Source: Alphaproteobacteria bacterium (GTDB lineage: Bacteria > Pseudomonadota > Alphaproteobacteria > Rhodobacterales > Rhodobacteraceae). From it: 38,732 nucleotides of DNA. A program made the position numbers and the translations under genes. Below the pieces are notes generated by a model that did no database searches, was not told the origin of the DNA, and was given only the letters and a program-made list of their open reading frames with translations. Positions 7,566 to 15,233 of the stretch are shown here, piece after piece (position 1 is the first letter of the stretch; each line of letters opens with the position of its first letter). The DNA is taken from positions 1 to 38,732 of the forward strand of contig JAUIAS010000030.1 of NCBI GenBank assembly GCA_030425395.1. Reading direction: 5' to 3'.

Positions 7566-8972
7566 TTACATCAGTTCGCGCACGTCCGTCAGGTGCCCGG
7601 TCAAGGCCGCTGCGGCAGCCATCGCAGGGGACATCAGGTGCGTGCGTCCGCCACGGCCCTGACGGCCCTCGAAGTTGCGGTTGGACGTCGCCGCGCACCG
7701 TTCGCCAGGGGCAAGCTGATCGGGGTTCATGGCAAGGCACATGGAACACCCGGCCAGACGCCATTCAAAGCCTGCTTCCTTGAAGATATCGGCAAGACCT
7801 TCTTCTTCGGCCTGTGCCCGCACAAGGCCGGAACCCGGCACGACCATCGCGCGGATGCCGTCCTTGATCTTTTTGCCCTTGAGGATGGCCGCAGCGGCGC
7901 GGAGGTCTTCGATACGGCCATTGGTGCACGACCCGATGAACACGGTATCAATGGCGATTTCGGACAGCGGAGCGCCAGCCTTGAGGCCCATGTAATCCAG
8001 CGACCTGCGCGCAGCGTCGACCTTGCCACCGGTAAAGTCCTCGGCGGCCGGGACGTTGGCGGTGATCGGCAGAACGTCTTCGGGCGATGTCCCCCATGTC
8101 ACGACGGGGGCAATGTCTTCACCCTTGATGGTGATGACCTTGTCCCAATGCGCGTCGTCGTCGGAATACAGCGTCTTCCACCACGCCAAGGCCGCTTCCC
8201 ACTGGGCACCCTTTGGTGCGTGGGGACGGCCCATCACGTATTCAAAGGTCTTTTCGTCCGGAGCGATCAGACCGGCGCGCGCGCCGCCTTCGATCGCCAT
8301 GTTGCAGACGGTCATGCGACCTTCCATCGACAAACCGCGGATAGCCTCCCCACAATATTCGATGACGTAACCGGTGCCGCCAGCCGTGCCGGTCACCCCG
8401 ATCACGGACAGGGTGATGTCCTTGGCCGTGACGCCGGGGCTCAGCTTGCCAGTGATTTCGACCTTCATGTTCTTGGATTTCTTCTGGATCAGCGTCTGCG
8501 TGGCCAGAACATGTTCAACCTCGGAAGTGCCGATCCCGTGGGCCAGGGCACCGAATGCGCCGTGGGTGGCGGTGTGGCTGTCGCCGCATACAACGGTCAT
8601 ACCGGGCAGGGTCCAGCCCTGTTCGGGGCCGACGATATGAACGATGCCCTGACGCACGTCCGAAACCGGATAATAGTGGATGCCGAATTCGCGGGCGTTG
8701 GTGTCGAGGGCGGCCACCTGAATGCGGCTTTCTTCGGTCATGTTGGCCGGATCGTCGCGACCGGGTGTCGTCGGCACGTTGTGATCCGGCACGGCGATCG
8801 TCTTTTCGGGTGCGCGCACGGTGCGACCGGTCATGCGCAGCCCTTCAAAAGCCTGCGGGCTGGTCACTTCGTGGACAAGGTGGCGATCAATATAAAGCAG
8901 GCAAGTGCCGTCTTGGGCTTCATGGGCGACATGCGCGTCCCAGATTTTATCATAGAGCGTCTTGGGGGACAT
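7566..8972 (-). CDS. leuC: 3-isopropylmalate dehydratase large subunit
   Basis: Catalytic [4Fe-4S] subunit of isopropylmalate isomerase, partner of LeuD. The 468-aa protein opens with [13 protein letters not shown], followed by [20 protein letters not shown]. Aconitase-family segments are present: [32 protein letters not shown] (in short, the His-Thr-Ala-Thr-His core) and the cluster cysteines in [11 protein letters not shown] (about residue 345) and [11 protein letters not shown] (about residues 405-408). The ATG at 8972 has GGGAGAGGACCA in front. Transcription probably continues through the glycosyltransferase and leuD. Confidence 0.98.
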   Translation of the reverse strand: MSPKTLYDKIWDAHVAHEAQDGTCLLYIDRHLVHEVTSPQAFEGLRMTGRTVRAPEKTIAVPDHNVPTTPGRDDPANMTEESRIQVAALDTNAREFGIHYYPVSDVRQGIVHIVGPEQGWTLPGMTVVCGDSHTATHGAFGALAHGIGTSEVEHVLATQTLIQKKSKNMKVEITGKLSPGVTAKDITLSVIGVTGTAGGTGYVIEYCGEAIRGLSMEGRMTVCNMAIEGGARAGLIAPDEKTFEYVMGRPHAPKGAQWEAALAWWKTLYSDDDAHWDKVITIKGEDIAPVVTWGTSPEDVLPITANVPAAEDFTGGKVDAARRSLDYMGLKAGAPLSEIAIDTVFIGSCTNGRIEDLRAAAAILKGKKIKDGIRAMVVPGSGLVRAQAEEEGLADIFKEAGFEWRLAGCSMCLAMNPDQLAPGERCAATSNRNFEGRQGRGGRTHLMSPAMAAAAALTGHLTDVRELM

Positions 8973-9484
8973 TGGTCCTCTCCCGTTCAGATGGTGTCAA
9001 GGTTGGATGAGATAGGTGGCGGGCGTGATTATAGGCGCGCCAGCACCGTGTGCGTCGCCCCGAAGAATCGTTCGCGCAGACGCGCACGGTCCGAGCGGTC
9101 AAAAAAGGCGCGATTAAAAAAGGTGGCGACGGTGGTATTCATGCCGCTCTGTTACAGTGGTGGTCTGAGTCTATCAAGGTTTTGCGTTATATGGGGGCGG
9201 TCGCTGGCCTGGTGGGTGGGTGATATGCGGCATTTTGGTCGGGTCGATTGTATTCAGTGCCCCATTGATGCCTGTCGGACATCTGGTTGGGTGCCATGCA
9301 AAAACTGCCCGTTGTGCAGCGCGAATGAACCTAGTAAGGCCCGTCCGTTGAAAATGTGGTGCCGAGTTGCTACTGTTTCACATGCCCGTCGCCGGGGTTT
9401 CTTGCGGCGCATTTCAAGGAGGACCATGTCCTGTCAACCGAAACGACTGCGGCTCCGGTGGCCGCCAACAGTGTGGCCGGCGGC
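8973..9484. other. Divergent control region between leuC and rsfS
   Basis: This gap contains the promoters for leuC (minus) and rsfS (plus). I see no RNA gene or known protein. A 37-codon minus ORF (9029-9142) and a plus ORF that ends on the rsfS start (9225-9488) are reported separately. TTGATA and TGTAAC, 15 nt apart on minus just upstream of 9142, are a possible promoter. Confidence 0.5.
9029..9142 (-). CDS. Possible 37-aa leader peptide upstream of leuC
   Basis: ATG at 9142 opens a 37-codon frame ending CGC-CTA-TAA, 56 nt before the leuC start. The product would be rich in Phe (six) and Arg (eight), including two FF pairs. It has only three Leu codons, two of them in the last four residues and one a rare CTA just before the stop, so it is not a classical leucine attenuator with a Leu run. 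The ribosome binding site is poor (AGAGCGG). It may be a small conserved protein, a leader or chance. Confidence 0.25.
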   Translation of the reverse strand: MNTTVATFFNRAFFDRSDRARLRERFFGATHTVLARL

Positions 9485-9488
9485 ATGA
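9426..9488 (+). CDS. Possible 20-aa leader ORF coupled to rsfS
   Basis: The best ribosome binding site in the region, AAGGAGG at 9416-9422, serves an ATG at 9426 that is not in the rsfS frame. It opens 20 codons with an Arg- and Pro-rich, Trp-containing product and ends in a TGA that overlaps the rsfS ATG as ATGA at 9485-9488. The same frame is open further upstream to an ATG at 9225. It could be a coupling leader or the result of a 5-nt insertion that displaced the original rsfS start. Confidence 0.35.
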   Translation: MSCQPKRLRLRWPPTVWPAA

Positions 9489-9838
9489 GCGCCGGATCAG
9501 ACTTGACCAGCGAAGCCTTGCTGGCCCGGATTCTCGACTCTCTTGACGATGACAAGGCAGAAGACATCGTGCAGGTCGACCTGCGCGGGCGCTCTGCCAT
9601 TGGTGACTACATGGTGATTTGTTCCGGTCGGTCTTCGCGTCAGGTCGCGGCGATCGCCGAGAATCTCACTGACCGGCTCAAGCAAGAGCACGGCCGTCTT
9701 TCGAAAGTCGAAGGCAAGGACATCGGGGATTGGGTGCTGATTGATACAGGCGACGTGATCGTCCACATCTTCCGCCCCGAAGTGCGTGAGTTTTATCAGT
9801 TGGAAAAGATGTGGGTGCCAACCGGCGCTGCCACCTGA
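9485..9838 (+). CDS. rsfS: Ribosome silencing factor RsfS
   Basis: A 117-aa member of the Iojap/RsfS family, which binds ribosomal protein L14 on the 50S subunit and blocks subunit joining when translation must slow. Motifs: ILDSLDDDKAEDIVQVDL (residues 12-29), IGDYMVICSGRSSRQVAAIAENL, and DWVLIDTGDVIVHIF followed by REFYQLEKMW. Length fits the family from the ATG at 9485. The same frame is open upstream to 9356, and relatives I recall start near the STETT segment after CTG 9431, so the true start is uncertain: the strong AAGGAGG at 9416-9422 points to an ATG in another frame. The gene is followed 6 nt later by rlmH, the common pairing. Confidence 0.93.
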   Translation: MSAGSDLTSEALLARILDSLDDDKAEDIVQVDLRGRSAIGDYMVICSGRSSRQVAAIAENLTDRLKQEHGRLSKVEGKDIGDWVLIDTGDVIVHIFRPEVREFYQLEKMWVPTGAAT

Positions 9839-9844
9839 TCGCCA

Positions 9845-10315
9845 ATGCGCGTTTCAATCTGTGCGGTGGGCCGTCTCAAGAAAGGTCCCGAAGCCGAGCT
9901 GATCCGCGATTATCTTGACCGTTTTGCCCGCACCGGTCGACAGCTTGGGCTGGGCCCGGCGGATGTGATCGAGATCGACGAACGCAAAGCCAGCACCATG
10001 TCCGAAGAGGCCGCCCTGCTACGCAAGGCGGTCCCACCGGGCGCGGTCTTGTGCGTCCTGGATGAACGGGGCAAGGTCATGACCAGCCAGGATTTCGCCG
10101 CGCAGCTGGCGCGCTGGCGCGACACCGGACGCGGGCATGTCGTGTTCATGATCGGTGGCGCGGATGGGCTGCACCCCGATTTGCGTGCGCAGGCCGACGC
10201 GGCCCTTTCACTCGGGAAAATGGTGTGGCCACATATGCTGGCTCGGGTGATGCTTTCGGAACAGATCTATCGCGCGGCAACGATTCTCTCGGGGAGCCCC
10301 TATCACCGGGCCTGA
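9845..10315 (+). CDS. rlmH: 23S rRNA (pseudouridine1915-N3)-methyltransferase
   Basis: RlmH methylates pseudouridine 1915 in helix 69 of 23S rRNA in the assembled 70S ribosome, using SAM. The 156-aa protein is of normal length for a SPOUT methyltransferase. It starts MRVSICAVGRLKKGPE, has the LCVLDERGKVMTSQDFA segment, the knot glycine loop FMIGGADGL (about residues 100-108) and a C-terminal LARVMLSEQIYRAATILSGSPYHRA that carries the conserved YHR end. It sits 6 nt downstream of rsfS. Its TGA is directly adjacent to the convergent stop codon of the DUF599 gene. Confidence 0.97.
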   Translation: MRVSICAVGRLKKGPEAELIRDYLDRFARTGRQLGLGPADVIEIDERKASTMSEEAALLRKAVPPGAVLCVLDERGKVMTSQDFAAQLARWRDTGRGHVVFMIGGADGLHPDLRAQADAALSLGKMVWPHMLARVMLSEQIYRAATILSGSPYHRA

Positions 10316-11020
10316 TTATGCGCGGGGCGGGTTTCCCAACAGGACCGTGCGCGACTGGGATGCAAATTCCCTGCGCCATAACACGGCAATAGTGAACAGG
10401 GTCGCAACGATCAGCGCCTCTGGTCCGAACAGCCACGCAGTCGAGGCCAGACCGAAATATGTCGCCCTCAGCCCTCTGTTGAAGCTGCGGGCCGCAGTGA
10501 TGCTGATTTCTGCGGCTTGCCGGGCGCGGACATAGGCGTGGCTGTCGTCGGTTTCGTTTGGGGTCGCGGCCATGAGCACCGCGCAATATCCAAACAGCCT
10601 GTGCGACCAGACGAACTTCAGAAACGCGCTTGCTGCAAAGAGAAGCATCAGAACGATCTTGATTTCCCAAACAAAATCAGGGGCCTGATCAATCGCGAAG
10701 TCTTGCGCGACGCCAGCAATCTGTTCCGAATTCCCGATCAGGGCAAGCCCGCCACCAATGGCGACCATGGTGCCCGAGGCAAAGAATGCCGCCCCCTGCC
10801 GCATGTTGCCGATCAGGGTCGCATCAAAGATCCGGGGTTGGCGCGTGACCATCTGGTGCATCCATTCGCGGCGATACCCGGCCATCAGCATGGAGACCGA
10901 CGGATGATTGCGCGGGGGATGTTCGATGTGCCAGCCGATGATCGCAGCACCGATCAGGATCAGTGTAACGGCCGCGTAATCCAACGGCGCAAACAGGAGG
11001 GCACGGTCTATCCAAGTCAT
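10316..11020 (-). CDS. DUF599 family membrane protein
   Basis: A 234-aa integral membrane protein of the DUF599 type, function unknown. The first membrane segment is at about residues 14-30 (DYAAVTLILIGAAIIGW). A conserved-looking cytoplasmic stretch follows, with RREWM and QPRIFDATLIGNMRQGAAFFAS. Further membrane segments are at MVAIGGGLALIG, IKIVLMLLFAASAFLKFVW, FGYCAVLMAATP, and ATYFGLASTAWLFGPEALIVATLFTIAVLW. The gene is convergent with rlmH, stop codons touching and no terminator between. It is divergent from glcD, with about 80 nt of shared upstream DNA. Confidence 0.8.
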   Translation of the reverse strand: MTWIDRALLFAPLDYAAVTLILIGAAIIGWHIEHPPRNHPSVSMLMAGYRREWMHQMVTRQPRIFDATLIGNMRQGAAFFASGTMVAIGGGLALIGNSEQIAGVAQDFAIDQAPDFVWEIKIVLMLLFAASAFLKFVWSHRLFGYCAVLMAATPNETDDSHAYVRARQAAEISITAARSFNRGLRATYFGLASTAWLFGPEALIVATLFTIAVLWRREFASQSRTVLLGNPPRA

Positions 11021-11063
11021 ATGCGCACAATAGGCAGTCCTAAATCATTGCCAATCGGCAAAA

Positions 11064-11084
11064 TTGGTAATATGAATTTACCAA
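11064..11084 (+). promoter_or_regulatory. Inverted repeat before glcD, possible operator
   Basis: TTGGTAA and TTACCAA flank a 7-nt centre, ending 16 nt before the glcD ATG. TGGT/ACCA half-sites are typical of GntR/FadR-type regulators, the class to which GlcC belongs, though the spacing here is longer than usual. A second small dyad, TTGCC-aatc-GGCAA, lies at 11048-11061. Confidence 0.45.
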
Positions 11085-11099
11085 AGATGGAGTAGCGCC

Positions 11100-12548
11100 A
11101 TGCAAATGCCCGAACCGAACCTGTCCGTCCTTTCGCGCAAGGCGCGAATTGTGTCTCGCCTTCTTGAGGTTCTGCCGAACGACGCAGTCATTCATGACGA
11201 GGCCGAAACGCGTGCTTATGAATGCGATGCATTGACCGCTTATCGGTGCCCGCCTCTGGTGGCCGTTTTGCCAAGCACAACACAAGAGGTCGCGGACGTC
11301 CTGCGCATCTGCCACGCAGAAGGCGTGCCGGTGGTGCCGCGTGGATCTGGAACATCTCTGGCCGGTGGCGCTTTGCCAACGGCGGATTGCGTGATCCTCG
11401 GGGTGGCGCGGATGAACGATGTGATCGAAGTCGATTATGATAACCGGTTTGTACGGGTGCAATCGGGGCGCACGAACCTGAGCGTGACCGGCGCAGTCGA
11501 AGCGGATGGTTTCTTTTACGCGCCTGACCCGTCGTCACAGCTTGCCTGCGCGATTGCAGGAAACATCGCGATGAATTCTGGTGGCGCGCATTGCCTGAAA
11601 TACGGGGTGACGACCAACAACCTGTTGGGGGTCACCATGGTTCTTATGGATGGCACCGTGGTCGAACTGGGCGGTGCGCATATGGATGCAGGCGGCCTTG
11701 ATCTTCTGGGTGTGATCTGTGGATCAGAGGGGCAACTGGGCGTGGTCACAGAGGCGACATTGCGCATCTTGCCCAAGCCCGAAGGTGCCCGGCCGGTTCT
11801 GATGGGCTATGACAGCAACGAAGTTGCAGGGCAGGTGGTCTCGGACATCATCAAGGCGGGCGTTTTGCCGGTGGCGATAGAATTCATGGACCGCCCTTGT
11901 ATCCGGGCGACCGAAGCCTTTGCAAAGGCCGGGTATCCCGATTGCGAGGCGCTGCTGATCGTCGAGGTCGAAGGGTCGGATGCGGAAATTGACGAACAGC
12001 TCGCTCTGATCACCGAAATCGCCCGCAGGCACAATCCGGTCGAGCTTCGCGAAAGCACCAGCGCCGAGGAAAGCGCGCGAATTTGGTTGGGACGGAAATC
12101 CGCCTTTGGCGCGATGGGACAGATCAACGATTACATGTGTCTGGACGGGACCATTCCGGTCAGCCAGTTGCCCTATGTTCTGCGGCGGATCGGCGAGATG
12201 TCCAAGGAATACGGTCTGGGTGTCGGCAACGTGTTCCATGCAGGTGATGGCAATATGCACCCGCTGATCCTGTTCGATGCCAACAAGCCGGGCGACCTAG
12301 AGAAATGCGAAGCTTTCGGAGCGGATATCCTGCGACTGTGCGTCGAGGTTGGCGGGTGCCTGACCGGAGAGCACGGCGTCGGCATCGAGAAGCGCGACTT
12401 GATGGTAGATCAGTTTGAGCCGGATGATCTGGATATCCAGATGTCGGTCAAGGATGTGTTTGACCCGCAGTGGTTGCTGAATCCGGCCAAGGTTTTCCCG
12501 TTGGGATCAAGCGAAACCCGCCGGTCGCAGGCGCTGGCAGCCGAATAG
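11100..12548 (+). CDS. glcD: Glycolate oxidase FAD-binding subunit
   Basis: GlcD oxidises glycolate to glyoxylate and passes electrons through GlcEF to the respiratory chain. The 482-aa protein has a PCMH-type FAD domain: RCPPLVAVLPSTTQEVADVL, then the pyrophosphate-binding VVPRGSGTSLAGGALP (about residues 76-91), the CAIAGNIAMNSGGAHCLKYG segment, and GLDLLGVICGSEGQLGVVTEATL. The C-terminal substrate domain contains VGNVFHAGDGNMHPLILFD with metal-binding His residues and GEHGVGIEKRD. It starts from an ATG with GGAG 7 nt upstream and is the first gene of the glcDEF operon. Related D-lactate dehydrogenases share this fold; the E and F partners decide the call. Confidence 0.94.
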   Translation: MQMPEPNLSVLSRKARIVSRLLEVLPNDAVIHDEAETRAYECDALTAYRCPPLVAVLPSTTQEVADVLRICHAEGVPVVPRGSGTSLAGGALPTADCVILGVARMNDVIEVDYDNRFVRVQSGRTNLSVTGAVEADGFFYAPDPSSQLACAIAGNIAMNSGGAHCLKYGVTTNNLLGVTMVLMDGTVVELGGAHMDAGGLDLLGVICGSEGQLGVVTEATLRILPKPEGARPVLMGYDSNEVAGQVVSDIIKAGVLPVAIEFMDRPCIRATEAFAKAGYPDCEALLIVEVEGSDAEIDEQLALITEIARRHNPVELRESTSAEESARIWLGRKSAFGAMGQINDYMCLDGTIPVSQLPYVLRRIGEMSKEYGLGVGNVFHAGDGNMHPLILFDANKPGDLEKCEAFGADILRLCVEVGGCLTGEHGVGIEKRDLMVDQFEPDDLDIQMSVKDVFDPQWLLNPAKVFPLGSSETRRSQALAAE

Positions 12549-12553
12549 GGAAG

Positions 12554-12612
12554 GGCGCGCTGCCCCCTCGCCCCTTTGGGGCTCTCCCCCGGGATATTTG
12601 AGGCAAGAGAAA
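12554..12612 (+). repeat. Intergenic repeat-like element between glcD and glcE
   Basis: A C-rich hairpin (GCCCCTTTGGGGC) is followed by CCCGGGATATTTGAGGCAAG and an A-rich end next to the glcE start. I recall near-identical 'CCCGGGATATTT' elements in many Rhodobacteraceae intergenic gaps, so I take this as one copy of a dispersed repeat. No second copy is in this window. Confidence 0.45.
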
Positions 12613-13797
12613 ATGATGACACCGCAAAACGAGGCCGAACTGGCCGATTTGGTCGCGGCGGCGGCTGGCCCTTTCAGGATTGTTGGAGGCGGCACCCGGC
12701 CTGTCGGGCGGCCGGTTGAGGGGGACACCCTGAGTGCGGCAAAGATGTCCGGTATTGTCGATTACGAACCCGGGGCGCTGACGCTGGTCGCGCGGGCGGG
12801 CACACCGGTGGAAGAGATCGAGGCGGCGCTCGCTGCGGAGGGGCAGAGGTTGCCGTTTGAGCCAATGGACCATCGGGGGCTGTTGGGCACGTCTGGCATC
12901 CCCACGATCGGCGGCGTGGTCGCGGCAAACGTCAGCGGGCCGCGCCGTATGGCGGTGGGCGCGGCGCGCGACTTTCTTTTGGGAGTCCGGTTTGTCGATG
13001 GCATGGGGCGCAGGCTCAAGAATGGCGGGCGGGTGATGAAGAACGTCACCGGCTATGATCTGGTTAAGCTGGCGGCGGGCAGTTACGGCACGCTGGGTGT
13101 TCTGACCGAAGTGAGTTTCAAGGTGCTGCCAGTGCCGGAAACGATTGCCACGCTCGAACTTTCGGTGGCGGATGGCGCGGTGGCGCAGGTGGCGATGACG
13201 CGGGCGCTGACCAGCCCGTTTGAGGTCTCTGGCGCGGCGGTCTTGCCGGGAGAGGCCAGATTGAGGGTCATTCTGCGCCTTGAGGGTTTTGCCGGATCGG
13301 TGGCTTACCGGGCTGAACAGTTGAGCGCATTGCTGGCGGATCTGGGAACCGTTAGCCGCATTGAGGATGCGGCGGCGAATGCGGCGCTTTGGCAGGGGGT
13401 TCGCGATGTCGTGGCGCTGTCGGGCTGTGATCTGGTCTGGCGGGTTTCGGCAACGGCGCGTGATCTGCGGGCCGGTGTCTTGGAACCATTGCAGGCCAAA
13501 ACGAACTCCCTTGTGCAACTCGATTGGGCCGGGGCGCTGGGCTGGATCGGAATGACCGCTGCGCAGGCAGAGGCCACAGGCGGCGCGAAAGCGGTGCATG
13601 AGCGCATTCAACAGATGGTTGCCGACCGCGCGGCCGTGCCCGGTGGTGGACACGCCACGTTGATCAAGGGGCCGGACGACCTGCGCGCCGATGTTTCGGT
13701 GTTTCAGCCGGAAGCGCCTGCGGTTGCGGCGTTGGCGCAGGGCGTGCGCGCGAAATTCGATCCTAAAGGTATCTTCAATCCGGGGCTGATGGGCTGA
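12613..13797 (+). CDS. glcE: Glycolate oxidase subunit GlcE
   Basis: Second FAD-domain subunit of glycolate oxidase, about 394 aa. It carries a shortened PCMH-type fold: FRIVGGGTRPVGRPV near residue 20, LTLVARAGTPVEEIEAAL, LGTSGIPTIGGVVAANVSGPRR (the flavin-contact Gly-rich part) and GRVMKNVTGYDLVKLAAGSYGTLGVLTEVSFKVLP, a hallmark of GlcE. The end is RAKFDPKGIFNPGLMG, as expected. The start is at either of two adjacent ATGs (12613, 12616) after GAGGCAAGAGAAA; I used the first. Its TGA shares one base with the ATG of glcF. An antisense frame of similar length exists but has no family features. Confidence 0.93.
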   Translation: MMTPQNEAELADLVAAAAGPFRIVGGGTRPVGRPVEGDTLSAAKMSGIVDYEPGALTLVARAGTPVEEIEAALAAEGQRLPFEPMDHRGLLGTSGIPTIGGVVAANVSGPRRMAVGAARDFLLGVRFVDGMGRRLKNGGRVMKNVTGYDLVKLAAGSYGTLGVLTEVSFKVLPVPETIATLELSVADGAVAQVAMTRALTSPFEVSGAAVLPGEARLRVILRLEGFAGSVAYRAEQLSALLADLGTVSRIEDAAANAALWQGVRDVVALSGCDLVWRVSATARDLRAGVLEPLQAKTNSLVQLDWAGALGWIGMTAAQAEATGGAKAVHERIQQMVADRAAVPGGGHATLIKGPDDLRADVSVFQPEAPAVAALAQGVRAKFDPKGIFNPGLMG

Positions 13798-15122
13798 TGC
13801 AAACGCACTTTACACAAGATCAACTGAAAGATCCGGGCATTCAACGGGCGAATGAAATTCTGAGATCATGCGTGCATTGCGGTTTTTGCACGGCGACTTG
13901 CCCGACCTATCAGGTTTTGGGCGATGAGTTGGACAGCCCGCGCGGACGGATTTACCTGATCAAGGATATGCTTGAGAACAACCGGACGCCGGACGAAAAG
14001 ACCGTCAAGCATGTGGATCGCTGCCTGTCCTGCCTTGCGTGCATGACGACCTGCCCGTCGGGGGTGCATTACATGCATCTGGTCGATCATGCGCGGGAGT
14101 ATATCGAAAAGAATTATGACCGGCCCCTGTCGGACAAGGCGTTGCGCTGGGTCTTGGCGCGGATTCTGCCCTATCCGATGCGGTTCCGGGTCGCCTTGCT
14201 GTTGGCAAAGATCGGCAAGCCGTTTGCGCCGCTGATCCCGGATGCGCGGCTGCGGGCAATGTTGGCGATGGCACCCAAGCGTATTCCGCCGGTATCGCGC
14301 AATGACGATCCGCAAAGCTTTGCGCCAGTGACAGAGAAGAAGATGCGTGTGGCGTTGATGACCGGTTGTGCACAGAAGGCACTGAACACCGATATCAACG
14401 ATGCCACGATCAGATTGCTGACCCGATTGGGATGCGAAGTCGTGGTGGCCGAAGGCGCAGGGTGTTGCGGGGCGTTGACCCACCACATGGGCAAAGCTGA
14501 CGAAAGCCATGCCACGGCGGCCAAGAATATCCGTGCATGGACCCGCGAGATGGATGGTCAGGGGCTGGATGCCATCGTGATCAACACCAGCGGGTGTGGC
14601 ACAACGGTCAAGGACTATGGCCACATGTTCCGCAATGACGGATTGGCGGCGGATGCTGCGCGGGTGTCTGACATAGCCATGGATATCAGCGAAGTCCTGA
14701 TCAAGCTTGACCTGCCCGTGCCGGGTGTCAAACCGGGGCTGACGGTGGCTTATCACGCGGCCTGTTCGTTGCAACACGGCCAGCAGATCAAGGACCATCC
14801 GAAGACCTTGCTCAGGAAGGCAGGGTTCACGGTTGTTGAACCGGCAGACAGCCATTTGTGCTGTGGTAGTGCCGGCACCTACAACCTGATGCAGCCCGAG
14901 ATTTCGGCCAAGCTGAAGGATCGCAAGGTGCGCACCCTTGAGGCGCGCAATCCCGATGTGATCGCGGCTGGAAATATCGGTTGCATGATGCAGATCGGAT
15001 CGGGGACCGAGGTTCCCATCCTGCATACGGTGGAATTGCTGGATTGGGCCACGGGAGGGCCAGTCCCGCCTGCCATGACAGAAGAGGGCAAGCGCGCCCC
15101 TGAGGTGCCTATTCTGCGCTAA
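13797..15122 (+). CDS. glcF: Glycolate oxidase iron-sulfur subunit
   Basis: GlcF carries electrons from the flavin subunits to the quinone pool. The 441-aa protein has two ferredoxin-type [4Fe-4S] motifs near the N terminus, CVHCGFCTATCP (about residues 26-37) and CLSCLACMTTCP (about residues 78-89), then two cysteine-rich CCG domains: GCAQKALNTDIN with EGAGCCGALTHHMG, and YHAACSLQHGQ with HLCCGSAGTYNLMQPE. It overlaps glcE by one base (TGATG), so translation is probably coupled. A terminator follows. Confidence 0.96.
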   Translation: MQTHFTQDQLKDPGIQRANEILRSCVHCGFCTATCPTYQVLGDELDSPRGRIYLIKDMLENNRTPDEKTVKHVDRCLSCLACMTTCPSGVHYMHLVDHAREYIEKNYDRPLSDKALRWVLARILPYPMRFRVALLLAKIGKPFAPLIPDARLRAMLAMAPKRIPPVSRNDDPQSFAPVTEKKMRVALMTGCAQKALNTDINDATIRLLTRLGCEVVVAEGAGCCGALTHHMGKADESHATAAKNIRAWTREMDGQGLDAIVINTSGCGTTVKDYGHMFRNDGLAADAARVSDIAMDISEVLIKLDLPVPGVKPGLTVAYHAACSLQHGQQIKDHPKTLLRKAGFTVVEPADSHLCCGSAGTYNLMQPEISAKLKDRKVRTLEARNPDVIAAGNIGCMMQIGSGTEVPILHTVELLDWATGGPVPPAMTEEGKRAPEVPILR

Positions 15123-15155
15123 GGCGTGAAACGGCTGCGTTTGCGCCCAATTTTT
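15123..15155 (+). terminator. Intrinsic terminator of glcDEF
   Basis: GGCG-tg-AAACG pairs with CGTTT-g-CGCC around a GCTG loop, starting one base past the glcF stop, and is followed by CAATTTTT. Confidence 0.6.
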
Positions 15156-15233
15156 GCCCCAAGCCAGAAATAGACCGTCACGTGTAGCCTTTGACGGGGT
15201 CTCCGTCGGGTAGGATCTGTGACGGAGGAAGAC

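Noticed and set aside
7527..9488. A 653-codon open frame on the plus strand across leuC
   Set aside because: It is antisense to leuC, has no domain, and is open because of codon bias in a GC-rich gene. Only its last part (from 9225) lies outside leuC and is treated separately.
12448..13653. A 401-codon minus frame over glcE
   Set aside because: Antisense composition only; GlcE on plus has clear family motifs and operon context.
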